Assembly (NCBI RefSeq): GCF_014656295.1
Contig: NZ_BNCD01000002.1
Location: forward strand, 600,754 to 664,753
Length of the DNA stretch: 64,000 nt
Source of the DNA: Streptomyces sulfonofaciens
Lineage (GTDB): Bacteria; Actinomycetota; Actinomycetes; Streptomycetales; Streptomycetaceae
Direction: 5' to 3'
Below, piece after piece: positions 33,575 to 43,002 of this stretch (position 1 is the stretch's first letter; every line of letters starts with the position of its first letter). A model generated the notes under the pieces. It had not been told where the DNA came from and ran no database searches. It saw nothing but the letters and a program-made list of their open reading frames with translations. The translations under genes and the position numbers were made by a program.

Positions 33575-34789
33575 GTGGAGCGCGTGCATTCTCCACGTCA
33601 GGGCGGTGAGCGCGGCACACGGCGGCCCGGGTACCTCGCCGCCGCGGCGGTCTTCACCGTCGGCATGGCCGGTATGACGCTGCCGACGCCCCTCTACGGG
33701 CTCTACCGGGCGCAGATCGGCTTCTCCGAGCTGATCGTGACGGTGGTCTTCGCCGTCTACGCCGTCGGAGTGATCGGGGTCCTGCTCGCACTGGGCGACT
33801 TCTCCGACCGCGTGGGGCGCCGCCCGGTGCTGCTGGCCGCCATGGCCCTGTCCGCGGCCAGCGCCCTGTGCTTCGTCCTCGAGGGCGGTCTGCCCCTGCT
33901 GTTCCTCGGCAGGCTGCTGTCCGGCCTCGCCGCGGGCCTGCTCAGCGGCGCGGCCACCGCCACCGTGCTGGAACTGGCCCCCGAGGGCCGCCAGTCGCGC
34001 GCCGGCTTCGCGGCCACGGCGGCCAACATGGGCGGCCTGGGCTGCGGTCCGCTGCTGGCCGGGCTGCTGGCCCAGTACGCGCCGTGGCCGCTGCGGCTGC
34101 CGTACCTGGTGCACCTCGCCCTGGTACTGGTGTCCGCCGCGGTCATCCGGCGGCTGCCGGAGACCGCGCGGCGGACCGGGCCCGCCGGGCCGCCCAGGCC
34201 GCCGGGGCTGAAGGTGCCGCCGCAGGTGCGCGGGGTGTTCACGGCGACGTCCCTGGCGGCCTTCGCCGGGTTCGCCCTGCTCGGGCTCTTCACCGCGGTG
34301 GCGCCGAGCTTCGTGGCGCAGACCCTGGAGGTGGCGAATCTGGCCGTGTCCGGTGCGGTGGTCTTCTCCGTGTTCCTCGGCTCGACCGCCGGGCAACTGC
34401 TCACCGGCCGCCTCGGTACCCGGCGTTCGCTGCCCGTCGGATGCCTGCTGCTGGTCGTCGGGCTGGCGCTGGTCGCCGGCTCGCTGGCCCTGCGGACGCT
34501 CGATCTGCTGGTGGCCGGGGCACTGTGCGGGGGCTTCGGCCAGGGGCTCGGCTTCCGGGCCGGGCTGACCGCGGTCGGCAGGGCGGCGCCGGCCGACCAC
34601 CGCGCCGGCACCATCTCGTCGTTCTTCGTGGTGGCCTACACGGGCATCTCGCTGCCGGTGGTCGGCGTCGGGGCGATGGCCGTGTGGCTGGGGCTGCGCG
34701 ACGCGGGCCTGGTCTTCGCCGTGTGCGTGGCCGCGCTGGCGGCCTGCGTGGGGCTGTACGTGCTGCGCCGGCCGCCGATCGCGGACTGA
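33575..34789 (+). CDS. MFS transporter
   Basis: A 404-residue major facilitator with 12 hydrophobic segments. The loop motif GDFSDRVGRRPVLL between segments 2 and 3 is the MFS signature A. The N-terminal TPLYGLYRAQIGFSELIVTVVFAVYAVGVI and the total length fit drug/multidrug efflux members. GTG 33575 or GTG 33584 could start it; the latter has GGAGC 3 bp upstream. The inhibitor or metabolite exported is unknown. It is convergent with the nitrilase gene. Confidence 0.88.
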   Translation: MERVHSPRQGGERGTRRPGYLAAAAVFTVGMAGMTLPTPLYGLYRAQIGFSELIVTVVFAVYAVGVIGVLLALGDFSDRVGRRPVLLAAMALSAASALCFVLEGGLPLLFLGRLLSGLAAGLLSGAATATVLELAPEGRQSRAGFAATAANMGGLGCGPLLAGLLAQYAPWPLRLPYLVHLALVLVSAAVIRRLPETARRTGPAGPPRPPGLKVPPQVRGVFTATSLAAFAGFALLGLFTAVAPSFVAQTLEVANLAVSGAVVFSVFLGSTAGQLLTGRLGTRRSLPVGCLLLVVGLALVAGSLALRTLDLLVAGALCGGFGQGLGFRAGLTAVGRAAPADHRAGTISSFFVVAYTGISLPVVGVGAMAVWLGLRDAGLVFAVCVAALAACVGLYVLRRPPIAD

Positions 34790-34882
34790 GGCACCGCCCG
34801 GCACCCGTGGCCACCGCCTCTCCGGCCGACGTGGGCCGGCCCCGGGCGCGGGCGGCGGGTGGAGCGCGAGCGGGCGAGGCCG

Positions 34883-35737
34883 TCAGAAGCGCATCCGGTC
34901 GGTGCTGCGAGGATCCCCCGTGACCCGGCGGGCCTCGTACAGGTCGCCGGCGCGGGCCCGGGTGCGCCAGGGCCGGCACATGTCCAGGGCGTAGGCGAAG
35001 CGCGGATCGCGCCGGTCGAGGTCGGCCCAGGTCAGCCCCGCGGTGCCGTCGGCCGGGCACCTGGTCAGCCAGGAGCCGTGCGGGCCCACCACTCCGGACG
35101 GCATGGCCGCGCTGCACCGGGACGGCACGGAGACGCCGATGAAGTAGTTGTGCGCGGCCGCGTGGCCGCCGGCCAGCACGTCGAACACCGGGTCCTCGGA
35201 GAACGTCGAGAGGAGCACGCAGTCCACCCCGAGCCCGCGGTACTCCAGGAAGAGCTCGGGGAAGTTGACCTCGATGCACAGGGTGCAGCCGAAACGGAAG
35301 CCGTCGACCTCGAACGTCAGCGGCTCGAAGCCGGGGGAGTACCAGTCGGTGATCTCCGTGAAGGAGCACAGCCGCTTGTCGTACCGGCCGACGAGCCGGC
35401 CCTCGTCGGAGATCACGTACAGGCTGTTGTGCGGCCGGTTCGGCGGCGTCAGCCGGTGGTTGCCGCCCATGACCACCCACAGGCCGAGTTCCGCGGCCAG
35501 GGCGGCGACGCGCTCCGACTCCCGCCGTACGAGGTCCCAGTCGACCGGCCAGCCCGCCAGCACCCGCTTCGCGTCGGCTCCCGACGGATACCCCGACACG
35601 GCCCCCTCGGGAAACTGCACCAACCGCGCACCCGCCTCGCCGGCTGCCACCATGAGGCCGCGTATCGCCTCGCCGTTGGCCGCGGGGTCGCAGCCCACCG
35701 GGCTCTGCGCGACCGCGACTCTGATCCTCTTTGCCAT
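34883..35737 (-). CDS. Carbon-nitrogen hydrolase (nitrilase superfamily)
   Basis: A 284-residue cytoplasmic enzyme with the full catalytic triad of the family: Glu44 in FPEGAVSGY, Lys121 in YDKRLCSF and Cys154 in CTLCIEVNFPE. It hydrolyses an amide or nitrile. The loop CTLCIEVNFPELF is closest in feel to the amidase/N-carbamoylase-like branches, but the substrate cannot be read from sequence. ATG 35737 lacks a strong Shine-Dalgarno. Single gene in the same direction as the downstream hydroquinone reductase, but in reverse order, 85 bp apart. Confidence 0.88.
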   Translation of the reverse strand: MAKRIRVAVAQSPVGCDPAANGEAIRGLMVAAGEAGARLVQFPEGAVSGYPSGADAKRVLAGWPVDWDLVRRESERVAALAAELGLWVVMGGNHRLTPPNRPHNSLYVISDEGRLVGRYDKRLCSFTEITDWYSPGFEPLTFEVDGFRFGCTLCIEVNFPELFLEYRGLGVDCVLLSTFSEDPVFDVLAGGHAAAHNYFIGVSVPSRCSAAMPSGVVGPHGSWLTRCPADGTAGLTWADLDRRDPRFAYALDMCRPWRTRARAGDLYEARRVTGDPRSTDRMRF

Positions 35738-35822
35738 GTGGACGTTCTACCGGGTGCCGGCCGCACCTCCCGTGCCCGGCCACCGGTTCGAGCCGGCCGG
35801 GAAGGCTCCGGGAACCCGGTGT

Positions 35823-36854
35823 TCAGGGCCGCACCGCCGCCGGCACCTGCTCCGCGGGAGGTACCGGGCCGGGCGCCGTGCCGTCGCCGAAGGGCCGACC
35901 GCCCAGTTCTTCGCGGTGATGGGGCGTCAGCCACGACTGCGGGTCCGGACCCAGCGCGACGATGCCGGAGGGATTGATACCGGTGTGCACCTGGTAGTAG
36001 TGCCGCTTGATGTGGTCGAAGTCGACGGTGTCCCCGAACCCGGGCGTCTGGTACAGGTCGCGGGCGTACGCCCAGAGCACGGGATCCTCCGCGAGCTTGG
36101 CGCGGTTGCACTTGAAGTGGCCGTGGTAGACGGCGTCGAAGCGCACCAGCGTGGTGAAGAGCCGGATGTCCGCCTCCGTGATGCTGTCGCCGACCAGGTA
36201 GCGCCGGTCGGCGAGCCGCCGCGACACCTCATCCAGCCGCCGGAAGAGCGCCACGAAGGCATCCTCGTACGCCTGCTGGGTGGTGGCGAAACCCGCGCGG
36301 TAGACACCGTTGTTGACGTCCTGGTAGATGCCCGCCATCACTTCGTCGATCTCCTCGCGCAGCGGCTCGGGGTACAGGTCGGGCGCACCGGTCCTGTGCA
36401 GGGCCGTCCACTCGGTGGCGAGGTCCAGGGTGATCTGCTGGAAGTCGTTGGTGACGAGCCGTCCGCTCGGCACGTCCACGATCGCGGGCACGCTGACGCC
36501 GCCCGGGTAGTCCCTCTCCCGGGCGTCGTAGGCCTCGCTCAGGAAGCGGATGCCGAGCACCGGGTCGCGGCCGCCGGGATCCAGCGTGAAGCGCCAGCTT
36601 CGGTCGTCCTGGATCGGGTCGGTGACGGCCAGCGACAGCGACTCCTCCAGCCCGAGCAGCCGCCGGGACACCAGGGCCCGGCTCGCCCACGGGCAGGCGC
36701 GGCTCACCACGAGACGGTAGCGCCCGGCCTCCACCGGCCAGCCGTCGCGTCCGTCGGCCGTGATGCGGTCGGCGAAGTGGCTCTTGGAACGCTTGAACGG
36801 CTTCCTGCCGTACGCGCTGTTGCCGGTCCCCTCGGTGCGGGTGCTCGTGCTCAT
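35823..36854 (-). CDS. Glutathionyl-hydroquinone reductase-like (Xi-class GST) protein
   Basis: A 343-residue protein of the YqjG/ECM4 family. The redox motif ACPWASR carries the nucleophilic Cys54. RFLSEAYDARERDYPGGVSVPAIVD and the C-terminal YLVGDSITEADIRLFTTLVRFD are family signatures. In glutathione users it reduces glutathionyl-hydroquinones. Streptomycetes use mycothiol, so the physiological thiol is probably different. ATG 36854 follows GGAGAG. It lies upstream of the nitrilase gene on the same strand. Confidence 0.88.
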   Translation of the reverse strand: MSTSTRTEGTGNSAYGRKPFKRSKSHFADRITADGRDGWPVEAGRYRLVVSRACPWASRALVSRRLLGLEESLSLAVTDPIQDDRSWRFTLDPGGRDPVLGIRFLSEAYDARERDYPGGVSVPAIVDVPSGRLVTNDFQQITLDLATEWTALHRTGAPDLYPEPLREEIDEVMAGIYQDVNNGVYRAGFATTQQAYEDAFVALFRRLDEVSRRLADRRYLVGDSITEADIRLFTTLVRFDAVYHGHFKCNRAKLAEDPVLWAYARDLYQTPGFGDTVDFDHIKRHYYQVHTGINPSGIVALGPDPQSWLTPHHREELGGRPFGDGTAPGPVPPAEQVPAAVRP

Positions 36855-36994
36855 GTCCGTGCTCCTCTCCGAGGACGGCGCCACCACCGTGCGCCGCCCC
36901 TGGCCGGGTCGTGGCGGTGCCGGAGCCGCCCGTGGGGACTGCGTCCGGTCATCCCGCTCGTCTTGAAGGCGGCTTTCCGGGTACCCGGGACGTC

Positions 36995-37372
36995 ATGACT
37001 GGATCAGCTAGCGAGACCGTCGTCGCCTTTCCGCACGTCCTGGCCGTCGTCGTGCCGTTTCTCGGCGCGCTGGTGGTGGCCGGGCTGCTGGTATGGGCCT
37101 TCGCGATGGGGATCAGGCGCATGATGCGGGAGCGTCCGCGGCCGGGGGCCGACGAACACGGCCGGCTGCCGGAGAGCGGGCCGGTCGGGGAGGTCAGCGA
37201 GCGCCGCGAGCCCGACGAGGTGACCGCCCGCGACGAGCGGGACAGGCTCACCCCGCACGAGATACCCGGCTACGGCAACGCCTCGAGCAGGCGCAGCGAG
37301 GACCAGCGGGACAGGAAGTGGAGCCCCGGCACCAGTGGATCGTTCGGCAGCGGCGGGCCCGGCGGGCGGTGA
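36995..37372 (+). CDS. DUF6479 family single-pass membrane protein (copy 1)
   Basis: A 125-residue protein with one N-terminal membrane segment (VLAVVVPFLGALVVAGLLVW), a charged middle (…RPRPGADEHGRLPESGP…ERREPDE…) and the C-terminal signature SPGTSGSFGSGGPGGR. A second copy of the family at 59893-60252 shares the middle and tail. Function is unknown. It lies 62 bp before the TPP-enzyme gene on the same strand. Confidence 0.82.
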   Translation: MTGSASETVVAFPHVLAVVVPFLGALVVAGLLVWAFAMGIRRMMRERPRPGADEHGRLPESGPVGEVSERREPDEVTARDERDRLTPHEIPGYGNASSRRSEDQRDRKWSPGTSGSFGSGGPGGR

Positions 37373-37433
37373 GACCCGGCACGGTCCGTGCGGTGCCCGC
37401 CGGCGCCGTGAGTGTGGAGGAGAGGAGAATTCC

Positions 37434-39248
37434 GTGACGACGAAGGTGTCCGACCACGTTTTGGAGCGGCTGCGCGAGTGGGGCGTGGAGCATGTCTTCG
37501 CCTACGCGGGCGACGGCATCAACGGCCTCCTCGCGGCCTGGGGACGGGCCGGCAACAAGCCCGAGTTCATCCAGTCCAGGCACGAGGAGATGTCCGCGTT
37601 CGAGGCCGTCGGATACGCCAAGTTCTCCGGCCGCACCGGGGTGTGCGCCGCGACCTCGGGACCGGGCGCCATCCACCTGCTCAACGGCCTGTACGACGCC
37701 AAGCTCGACCACGTGCCCGTGGTGGCGATCGTCGGGCAGACCCACCGCAGCGCGATGGGCGGCTCGTACCAGCAGGAGGTCGATCTGCTCAGCCTCTACA
37801 AGGACGTCGCCTCCGACTTCTGCGAGATGGTCACCGTCCCCGAGCAGCTTCCGAACGTGCTGGACCGTGCCATGCGCACCGCCGCGGCCAAGCGGACCGT
37901 GACCGCCGTCATCATCCCCGCCGACGTGCAGGAACTGGACTACACGCCGCCCAAGCACGCGTTCAAGATGGTGCCCTCCAGCCTCGGCATGGCCCGCTAC
38001 GCTCCCGTGCCGACCGACGACGAGATCGACCGCGCCGCCCGGCTGCTCAACGAGGGCGAGAAGGTGGCCATCCTCGTCGGACAGGGGGCGCGCGGTGCCC
38101 GGCAGGAGGTCGAGCAGCTCGCCGACGTGCTCGGCGCGGGCGTGGCCAAGGCCCTGCTCGGCAAGGACGTCCTGCCGGACACCCTGCCGTATGTGACGGG
38201 ACCGATCGGGCTGCTGGGCAGCCGTCCCTCGTACGAGCTGATGCAGGGCTGCGACACGCTGCTCGTCATCGGCTCCAGCTTCCCGTACACGCAGTTCATG
38301 CCCGAACTGGACCAGGCGAGGGCCGTGCAGATCGACGTCGATCCGCACATGGTGGGGATGCGCTACCCGTTCGAGATCAACCTGGTTGGCGACGCCTGCG
38401 AGACCCTGAAGCGGCTGCTGCCGCGACTGGAGCGCAAGAAGCACGGCAAGTGGCGGCAGAAGATCGAGAAGGACACCGCACGCTGGTGGCAGGTGATGGA
38501 GCGGCGTGCCGCCGTCGAGGCCGACCCCGTCAACCCGGAGCACGTGGTGCACGCGCTCGACGCGCTGCTGCCCGAAGACGTGATCCTGGCGGCCGACTCG
38601 GGCTCCGCCGCCAACTGGTACGCGCGCCACCTGCGGATCCGCGGCACCATGCGCGGCTCGCTGTCCGGGACGCTCGCCACCATGGGCCCCGGCGTGCCGT
38701 ATGTGATCGGCGCCAAGTTCGCACACCCCGGACGGCCCGCGCTGGCGCTCGTGGGCGACGGCGCCATGCAGATGAACGGCATGGCGGAACTGATCACGAT
38801 CGCCAAGTACTGGCGGCAGTGGGAGGACGGCCGGCTGGTCGTCGCGGTGCTCAACAACCACGACCTCAACCAGGTCACCTGGGAGATGCGCGCCATGGAG
38901 GGCGCACCGCAGTTCCTGCCCTCGCAGGAGCTCCCGGACGTGCGCTACGCGGACTTCGCGCGCTCCCTCGGCCTGGACGGCATACGGGTGGAGAAGCCGG
39001 GCGACGTCGAGGACGCCTGGCGGACCGCGCTCGCCGCGGAGCGGCCCTTCGTCGCGGAGTTCTGCACCGACCCGGCCGTTCCGCCGATCCCGCCGCATGC
39101 CTCGCTGGAGCAGATCGAGGCCGCCGCGGCCTCGGTCCTCAAGGGCGACAGCGACCGGGCCGCCCTGGTCAGGCAGGGTTTCAAGGCCAAGATCCAGGAC
39201 ATCCTGCCGGGCGGTCGCGCCCGGGACGCCGGCGCACGGCCGCACTGA
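37434..39248 (+). CDS. Thiamine-diphosphate-dependent enzyme (pyruvate oxidase / acetolactate synthase superfamily)
   Basis: A 604-residue three-domain TPP enzyme. SRHEEMSAFEAVGYAKF carries the catalytic glutamate of the N-terminal domain and SGPGAIHLLNGLYDA is conserved. The middle domain binds FAD or ADP in relatives. The TPP motif runs from GDGAMQMNGMAE to VLNNHDLNQVTWE. The closest functional types are pyruvate:quinone oxidase (PoxB) and related decarboxylases, so conversion of pyruvate to acetate and CO2 is the best guess. GTG 37434 has AGGAGAGGAG upstream. Confidence 0.87.
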   Translation: MTTKVSDHVLERLREWGVEHVFAYAGDGINGLLAAWGRAGNKPEFIQSRHEEMSAFEAVGYAKFSGRTGVCAATSGPGAIHLLNGLYDAKLDHVPVVAIVGQTHRSAMGGSYQQEVDLLSLYKDVASDFCEMVTVPEQLPNVLDRAMRTAAAKRTVTAVIIPADVQELDYTPPKHAFKMVPSSLGMARYAPVPTDDEIDRAARLLNEGEKVAILVGQGARGARQEVEQLADVLGAGVAKALLGKDVLPDTLPYVTGPIGLLGSRPSYELMQGCDTLLVIGSSFPYTQFMPELDQARAVQIDVDPHMVGMRYPFEINLVGDACETLKRLLPRLERKKHGKWRQKIEKDTARWWQVMERRAAVEADPVNPEHVVHALDALLPEDVILAADSGSAANWYARHLRIRGTMRGSLSGTLATMGPGVPYVIGAKFAHPGRPALALVGDGAMQMNGMAELITIAKYWRQWEDGRLVVAVLNNHDLNQVTWEMRAMEGAPQFLPSQELPDVRYADFARSLGLDGIRVEKPGDVEDAWRTALAAERPFVAEFCTDPAVPPIPPHASLEQIEAAAASVLKGDSDRAALVRQGFKAKIQDILPGGRARDAGARPH

Positions 39249-39281
39249 GCGGGCGCAGGCCGCGGCGGGGGCAGCACCGGG

Positions 39282-40766
39282 TCAGCGCAGGGCCGCCGCG
39301 AGGGCGGTGCGGAGTTCGCCTGCGCTGGTGGTGACGATACGGGGGGTGTCGATCAGCGCGGCGTCGATCACCTGGGCCAGCCGCCGCGGCACCGCCGGGT
39401 CGCGCCGGCGGACCGGTACCACCGGCTCCCGCAGCAGCACCGCCAGCGGATCGGCGCCGGGCGGGACCTCGCGCGGCACGGCGCCCGTGAGCATCCGGTA
39501 GAGGACCGCCGCGGTGGCCCACACATCGGCCTCGGGACCGGTGCCGCGGCGGTCCACGACGTGGACGCGGGGCAGGTAGGCGACGGAGCCGCCGCAGTCC
39601 CCGGCCGGGGGCAGGCCCGCGAGACCGGCCCGTTCGAAGGCCGCGGCGATGCCGAAGTCGCCGAGTCCGACGGCGTGCGGCACGGTGCCCTCGGCGGCCC
39701 CGCCCCGGGCGGCCCCGCCCTCGGCGTCGTCGTCCGCGCCCCCGGTCAGAAGGATGTTCGACGGCTTGACGTCCCGGTGCGCGACTGCCGCCCCGTCCTC
39801 CCCCCGCGGTGCGGTGTGGGCGTGTGCCAGGGCGTCCAGGACCCGGACGGCGACGGCGACGGCCTCGCCGGGCGGCAGCGTCCCGCCCCGCGCCGCCAGC
39901 AGGTCCTGCAGCGTGCCGCCCGCGGCGTACTCGCCCACCAGGCAGAACGCCGCGCCGTGGGCTGCGGCGGCATGCAGGCCGAGGATGTTCCAGTGGCGCA
40001 CGCCGCGCAGCCGCTCGGCCTCGGCGAGGAACCGGGCACGGGCCCGCGGCCCCACGGCGGTGCGGGCCGCCAGCAGTTTCAGCGCGACCCGCTCGCCGGT
40101 GCCGCGGTGGCGGGCCAGGTACACCGCGCCCAGGGCACCCCGGCCGAGCTCGCGCACCACCTCGTAGCCGCGCAGCGCCGCCAGGGCGTCGTCCCCGGCC
40201 GCACGGGCGAGCAGCCCCCGCAGCACCGACAGGGGCCGGCTGCGGCAGTCCGGGCACATGACGTCGCCGGGACGGCGGTCCGCCGCAGGGCCGCCGGCCG
40301 GCGCGCAGTGGGCGCACCGGCCGGCGGGCGCCGCAGGTCCGGGCGCGCGGATGCCGACCCGGAGCAGGGTGGCGCCGAGGCGCACCTCGTCGCCGTCCGC
40401 GAGGTCCCGCTCCGCGCAGCGCACGCCGGGCCGGTCGCCGGGACGGCCGATCTCCTCGCCGTTGACGAGGGTGCCGTGCGGGGCGCCGAGGTCCCGTATC
40501 CGGATGTCGGGCGGGCTGATGTCGAGGAGGCAGTGGTGCCGTGCCGCCCGGGCGTCGTCACGGGGCAACCGCAGCCGGCACTCCGCCGCGCGGCCCACCA
40601 CGCAGGCGGTGCGCTCGGTGAAGGTGAACTCACCGCCCGCCCCGGGACCGCTCAGCACGGACAGGGTGATCTCAGGCGTGGCTGCGGCATCCTCGTGCGC
40701 CGGCGCGGTGCCGCGGGGCACGCCGCCGGGCCCGCGCCCCAAGGCGCGGGGTGGGTCGTTGGCCAT
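39282..40766 (-). CDS. Ser/Thr protein kinase with N-terminal FHA domain and zinc ribbon
   Basis: A 494-residue cytoplasmic kinase. A FHA domain (CVVGRAAECRLRLPRDDARAARHHC … HGTLVNGEEI) spans about 40-150. A CxxC…CPDC zinc ribbon follows at 155-185. The Hanks-type kinase domain has GRGALGAVYLA (P-loop), VALKL (Lys), HRDVKPSN and GLGDFGIA. No membrane segment or PASTA domain is present. The FHA domain probably binds its own or other phosphothreonines. ATG 40766 (MANDPPRALG) is used; a longer frame has no better site. The stop is 34 bp from the convergent TPP-enzyme gene. Confidence 0.88.
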   Translation of the reverse strand: MANDPPRALGRGPGGVPRGTAPAHEDAAATPEITLSVLSGPGAGGEFTFTERTACVVGRAAECRLRLPRDDARAARHHCLLDISPPDIRIRDLGAPHGTLVNGEEIGRPGDRPGVRCAERDLADGDEVRLGATLLRVGIRAPGPAAPAGRCAHCAPAGGPAADRRPGDVMCPDCRSRPLSVLRGLLARAAGDDALAALRGYEVVRELGRGALGAVYLARHRGTGERVALKLLAARTAVGPRARARFLAEAERLRGVRHWNILGLHAAAAHGAAFCLVGEYAAGGTLQDLLAARGGTLPPGEAVAVAVRVLDALAHAHTAPRGEDGAAVAHRDVKPSNILLTGGADDDAEGGAARGGAAEGTVPHAVGLGDFGIAAAFERAGLAGLPPAGDCGGSVAYLPRVHVVDRRGTGPEADVWATAAVLYRMLTGAVPREVPPGADPLAVLLREPVVPVRRRDPAVPRRLAQVIDAALIDTPRIVTTSAGELRTALAAALR

Positions 40767-41088
40767 TTGTTTCCGCCCCTGTCCCCTGATCCGGTGTCGA
40801 AGGACAGGGCCCATCCTGCCCGGCATCACCCCGTGTGGCCAGCGCTTACTTCCTCCCGTACGGCCTCACGGCAGGTGTCGAGCAGCTCTGACCTCCTCGG
40901 TTCGCCGAAAGAATCCGGACACGGCCAGGATGTCGGAGCGGGTGACGACCGAAAGGCAGCCGGCAGGAAGAGGTGCCCCACGGTGGCCGCCGGGCCCGCG
41001 GGCGCCCGGCGGCCGGAACCCGGCGGGGGCGGCCCCCTCCGGGCGGCGCCGGAGGTTTCACCGGTCACCGCCGGGAAACCCAGGTCCA

Positions 41089-42054
41089 ATGGCGCAGATC
41101 GGATACACGATGATGACGGAGCAGGCCGGCCCTCGTGAACTGGTCGAGCATGTCGTGGCCGCCGAGCAGGCCGGGTTCGACTTCTCCGTCACCTCGGACC
41201 ACTACTTCCCGTGGCTGGCCTCCCAGGGCCACTCGCCGTACGCCTGGAGCGTGCTGGGGGCCGCGGCACAGGCGACCTCGCGCATTCCGCTGATGACGTA
41301 CGTGACGTGCCCCACCACGCGCTACCACCCAGCGGTCGTCGCCCAGAAGGCCGCCACGCTGCAGATACTGTCCGAGGGCCGGTTCCGGCTCGGGCTGGGC
41401 AGCGGGGAGAACCTGAACGAGCACGTGGTGGGCCGCGGCTGGCCCGCCGCGCACACCAGGATCGCCAAGCTGGCGGAGGCCGTCGACATCATCAGGGCCC
41501 TGTTCGCGGGCGGTTACGTCAACCACCACGGACCGCACTTCGACGTGGCGGACGCCAAGCTCTGGGACCTGCCGCAGGAACCCCCGCCGATCGGGGTGGC
41601 CGTCTCCGGGGAGCGCTCCTGCGAGGTGGCGGGCACGAAGGCGGACCTGGTGATCGCCACCGAGCCCAAGCGGGAGCTGCTGGACGCCTTCGACCGGTAC
41701 GGCGGCGCGGGCAAGCCGCGGGTGGGCCAAGTGCCGGTCTGCTACGACCCGGACCGGGACGCGGCCGTCGCCAGGGCGCACGACCAGTTCCGCTGGAGCG
41801 TGGGAAGCTGGCCCGTCAACGCGGAGCTTCCCGGGCCGACCGGCTTCGCCGGGGCCACCGCGTACGTGCGCCCCGAGGACATCGCGGAGGCCGTGCCCTG
41901 CGGTGACGACGTCGACGACTTCGTCGAGGCGGTCAGGCCGTACGCAGAGGCCGGTTTCACCGAGATCGCGCTCGTCCAGATCGGGGGGCGCAGCCAGCTT
42001 CCGTTCATGGAGTGGGCGCACAGCAAGCTCCTGCCGGCGCTGCGCGCCCTGTGA
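41089..42054 (+). CDS. F420-dependent LLM-class oxidoreductase (TIGR03557-type, copy 1)
   Basis: A 321-residue TIM-barrel protein resembling F420-dependent glucose-6-phosphate dehydrogenase. FSVTSDHYFPWLASQGHSPYAWSVLGA, GRFRLGLGSGENLNEHV and IGVAVSGERSCEVAG are the F420-binding loops. It would transfer hydride between F420 and an unknown alcohol or aldehyde. A paralogue of the same subfamily is at 55965-56921. It is followed after 37 bp by a VOC gene. The Shine-Dalgarno is weak, but the family start is clear. Confidence 0.88.
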   Translation: MAQIGYTMMTEQAGPRELVEHVVAAEQAGFDFSVTSDHYFPWLASQGHSPYAWSVLGAAAQATSRIPLMTYVTCPTTRYHPAVVAQKAATLQILSEGRFRLGLGSGENLNEHVVGRGWPAAHTRIAKLAEAVDIIRALFAGGYVNHHGPHFDVADAKLWDLPQEPPPIGVAVSGERSCEVAGTKADLVIATEPKRELLDAFDRYGGAGKPRVGQVPVCYDPDRDAAVARAHDQFRWSVGSWPVNAELPGPTGFAGATAYVRPEDIAEAVPCGDDVDDFVEAVRPYAEAGFTEIALVQIGGRSQLPFMEWAHSKLLPALRAL

Positions 42055-42091
42055 CCGCCGCGCCAGGCGGACGATGACGAAGGAGACCCCC

Positions 42092-42460
42092 ATGGCCATC
42101 GCGGCCTACACGCTCGTCGCCCTGGACTGCCCCGACCCGGTGGCCCTCGCCGGCTTCTACGCCAAGGTCCTCGGCGGGCAGGTCAGCCGTTACGACGACG
42201 ACTGGTACGACCTGTACGTGCCCGGCGGCGCCCGACTGGCCTTCCAGCGCGCACCGGGGCACCGGCCGCCCGACTGGCCGCAGGCCGGGAACAACTCCCA
42301 GCAGCTCCACCTGGACTTCGACGTGACCGACATCGAGGCCGCGCAGCGCGATGTGCTGGCCCTGGGCGCCAAGCCCCTCGATCTCGACGACCAGGACGGA
42401 CGGCGCAGGTTCAGGGTGTACGCCGATCCGGCGGGCCACCCGTTCTGCCTCTGCTGGTGA
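42092..42460 (+). CDS. VOC-superfamily (glyoxalase-like) protein
   Basis: A 122-residue single-domain beta-alpha-beta-beta-beta protein. MAIAAYTLVALDCPDPVALAGFYAKVLGG and LHLDFDVTDIEAA… DPAGHPFCLCW match the streptomycete VOC family with two motifs. Metal ligands would come from H and E residues of two copies in a dimer. The reaction is unknown. ATG 42092 follows AAGGAG. It is probably cotranscribed with the LLM enzyme. Confidence 0.83.
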   Translation: MAIAAYTLVALDCPDPVALAGFYAKVLGGQVSRYDDDWYDLYVPGGARLAFQRAPGHRPPDWPQAGNNSQQLHLDFDVTDIEAAQRDVLALGAKPLDLDDQDGRRRFRVYADPAGHPFCLCW

Positions 42461-42469
42461 CCGACGGTT

Positions 42470-42493
42470 CTGCCGCTGCCGCTGCCGCTGCCG
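42470..42493. repeat. Four tandem CTGCCG hexamers
   Basis: Simple-sequence repeat immediately after the VOC stop, noncoding. Confidence 0.7.
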
Positions 42494-42618
42494 ATGACCG
42501 ATCCGCGGCCGCGGACCGGCAGCCCGCGGTTTCGCCCTGCGCCGGGTGAGGTACCCGCGCCGGAACGACACACGAACCGCGGCGGCCGACGGGCCGGCGC
42601 AGCCGAGGAGGACGTACC

Positions 42619-42903
42619 GTGGCCGACCACCGCAGGGCGGGCGCCGAGGACCGAGCGAGGGACGAGAGCCGGGCGACGGACGAGGCGAAGGGGCCGGAGC
42701 GCATCCCCCGCGACATGCCCGACCAGCAGTCGGGCGGCGGCAAGGACCGGTGGGACGTCCCGCAGGAGCGGCGCGACGACGGCGGGCGGTCCGACGAGGA
42801 ACTGCCCGACACCGACGAGTCCGGCACCGGCAAGCGGGGCGACGCGGCCCGATCGGGCGGCGTCCACCCCGAGCACCCCGTACCGGACGAGCCGTCCGCC
42901 TGA
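42619..42903 (+). CDS. Small hydrophilic protein of unknown function
   Basis: A 94-residue, charged, probably disordered protein (MADHRRAGAEDRARDESRATDEAKGPERIP…). GTG 42619 has a good GAGGAGG ribosome binding site, which supports translation. It resembles the small acidic hydrophilic proteins typical of stress-related regions in streptomycetes, but I cannot assign a family. It stands between the LLM-VOC pair and the alcohol dehydrogenase on the same strand. Confidence 0.6.
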   Translation: MADHRRAGAEDRARDESRATDEAKGPERIPRDMPDQQSGGGKDRWDVPQERRDDGGRSDEELPDTDESGTGKRGDAARSGGVHPEHPVPDEPSA

Positions 42904-43002
42904 CCCGCCCGCACCGGTTGGCGGTGGGCGCCGGTGGGCCGTGCCGGCGCAACGCCCGCCGCCGCCCGGACACATCGGATCCGACCCGCGAAGGAGCGAA
43001 TG

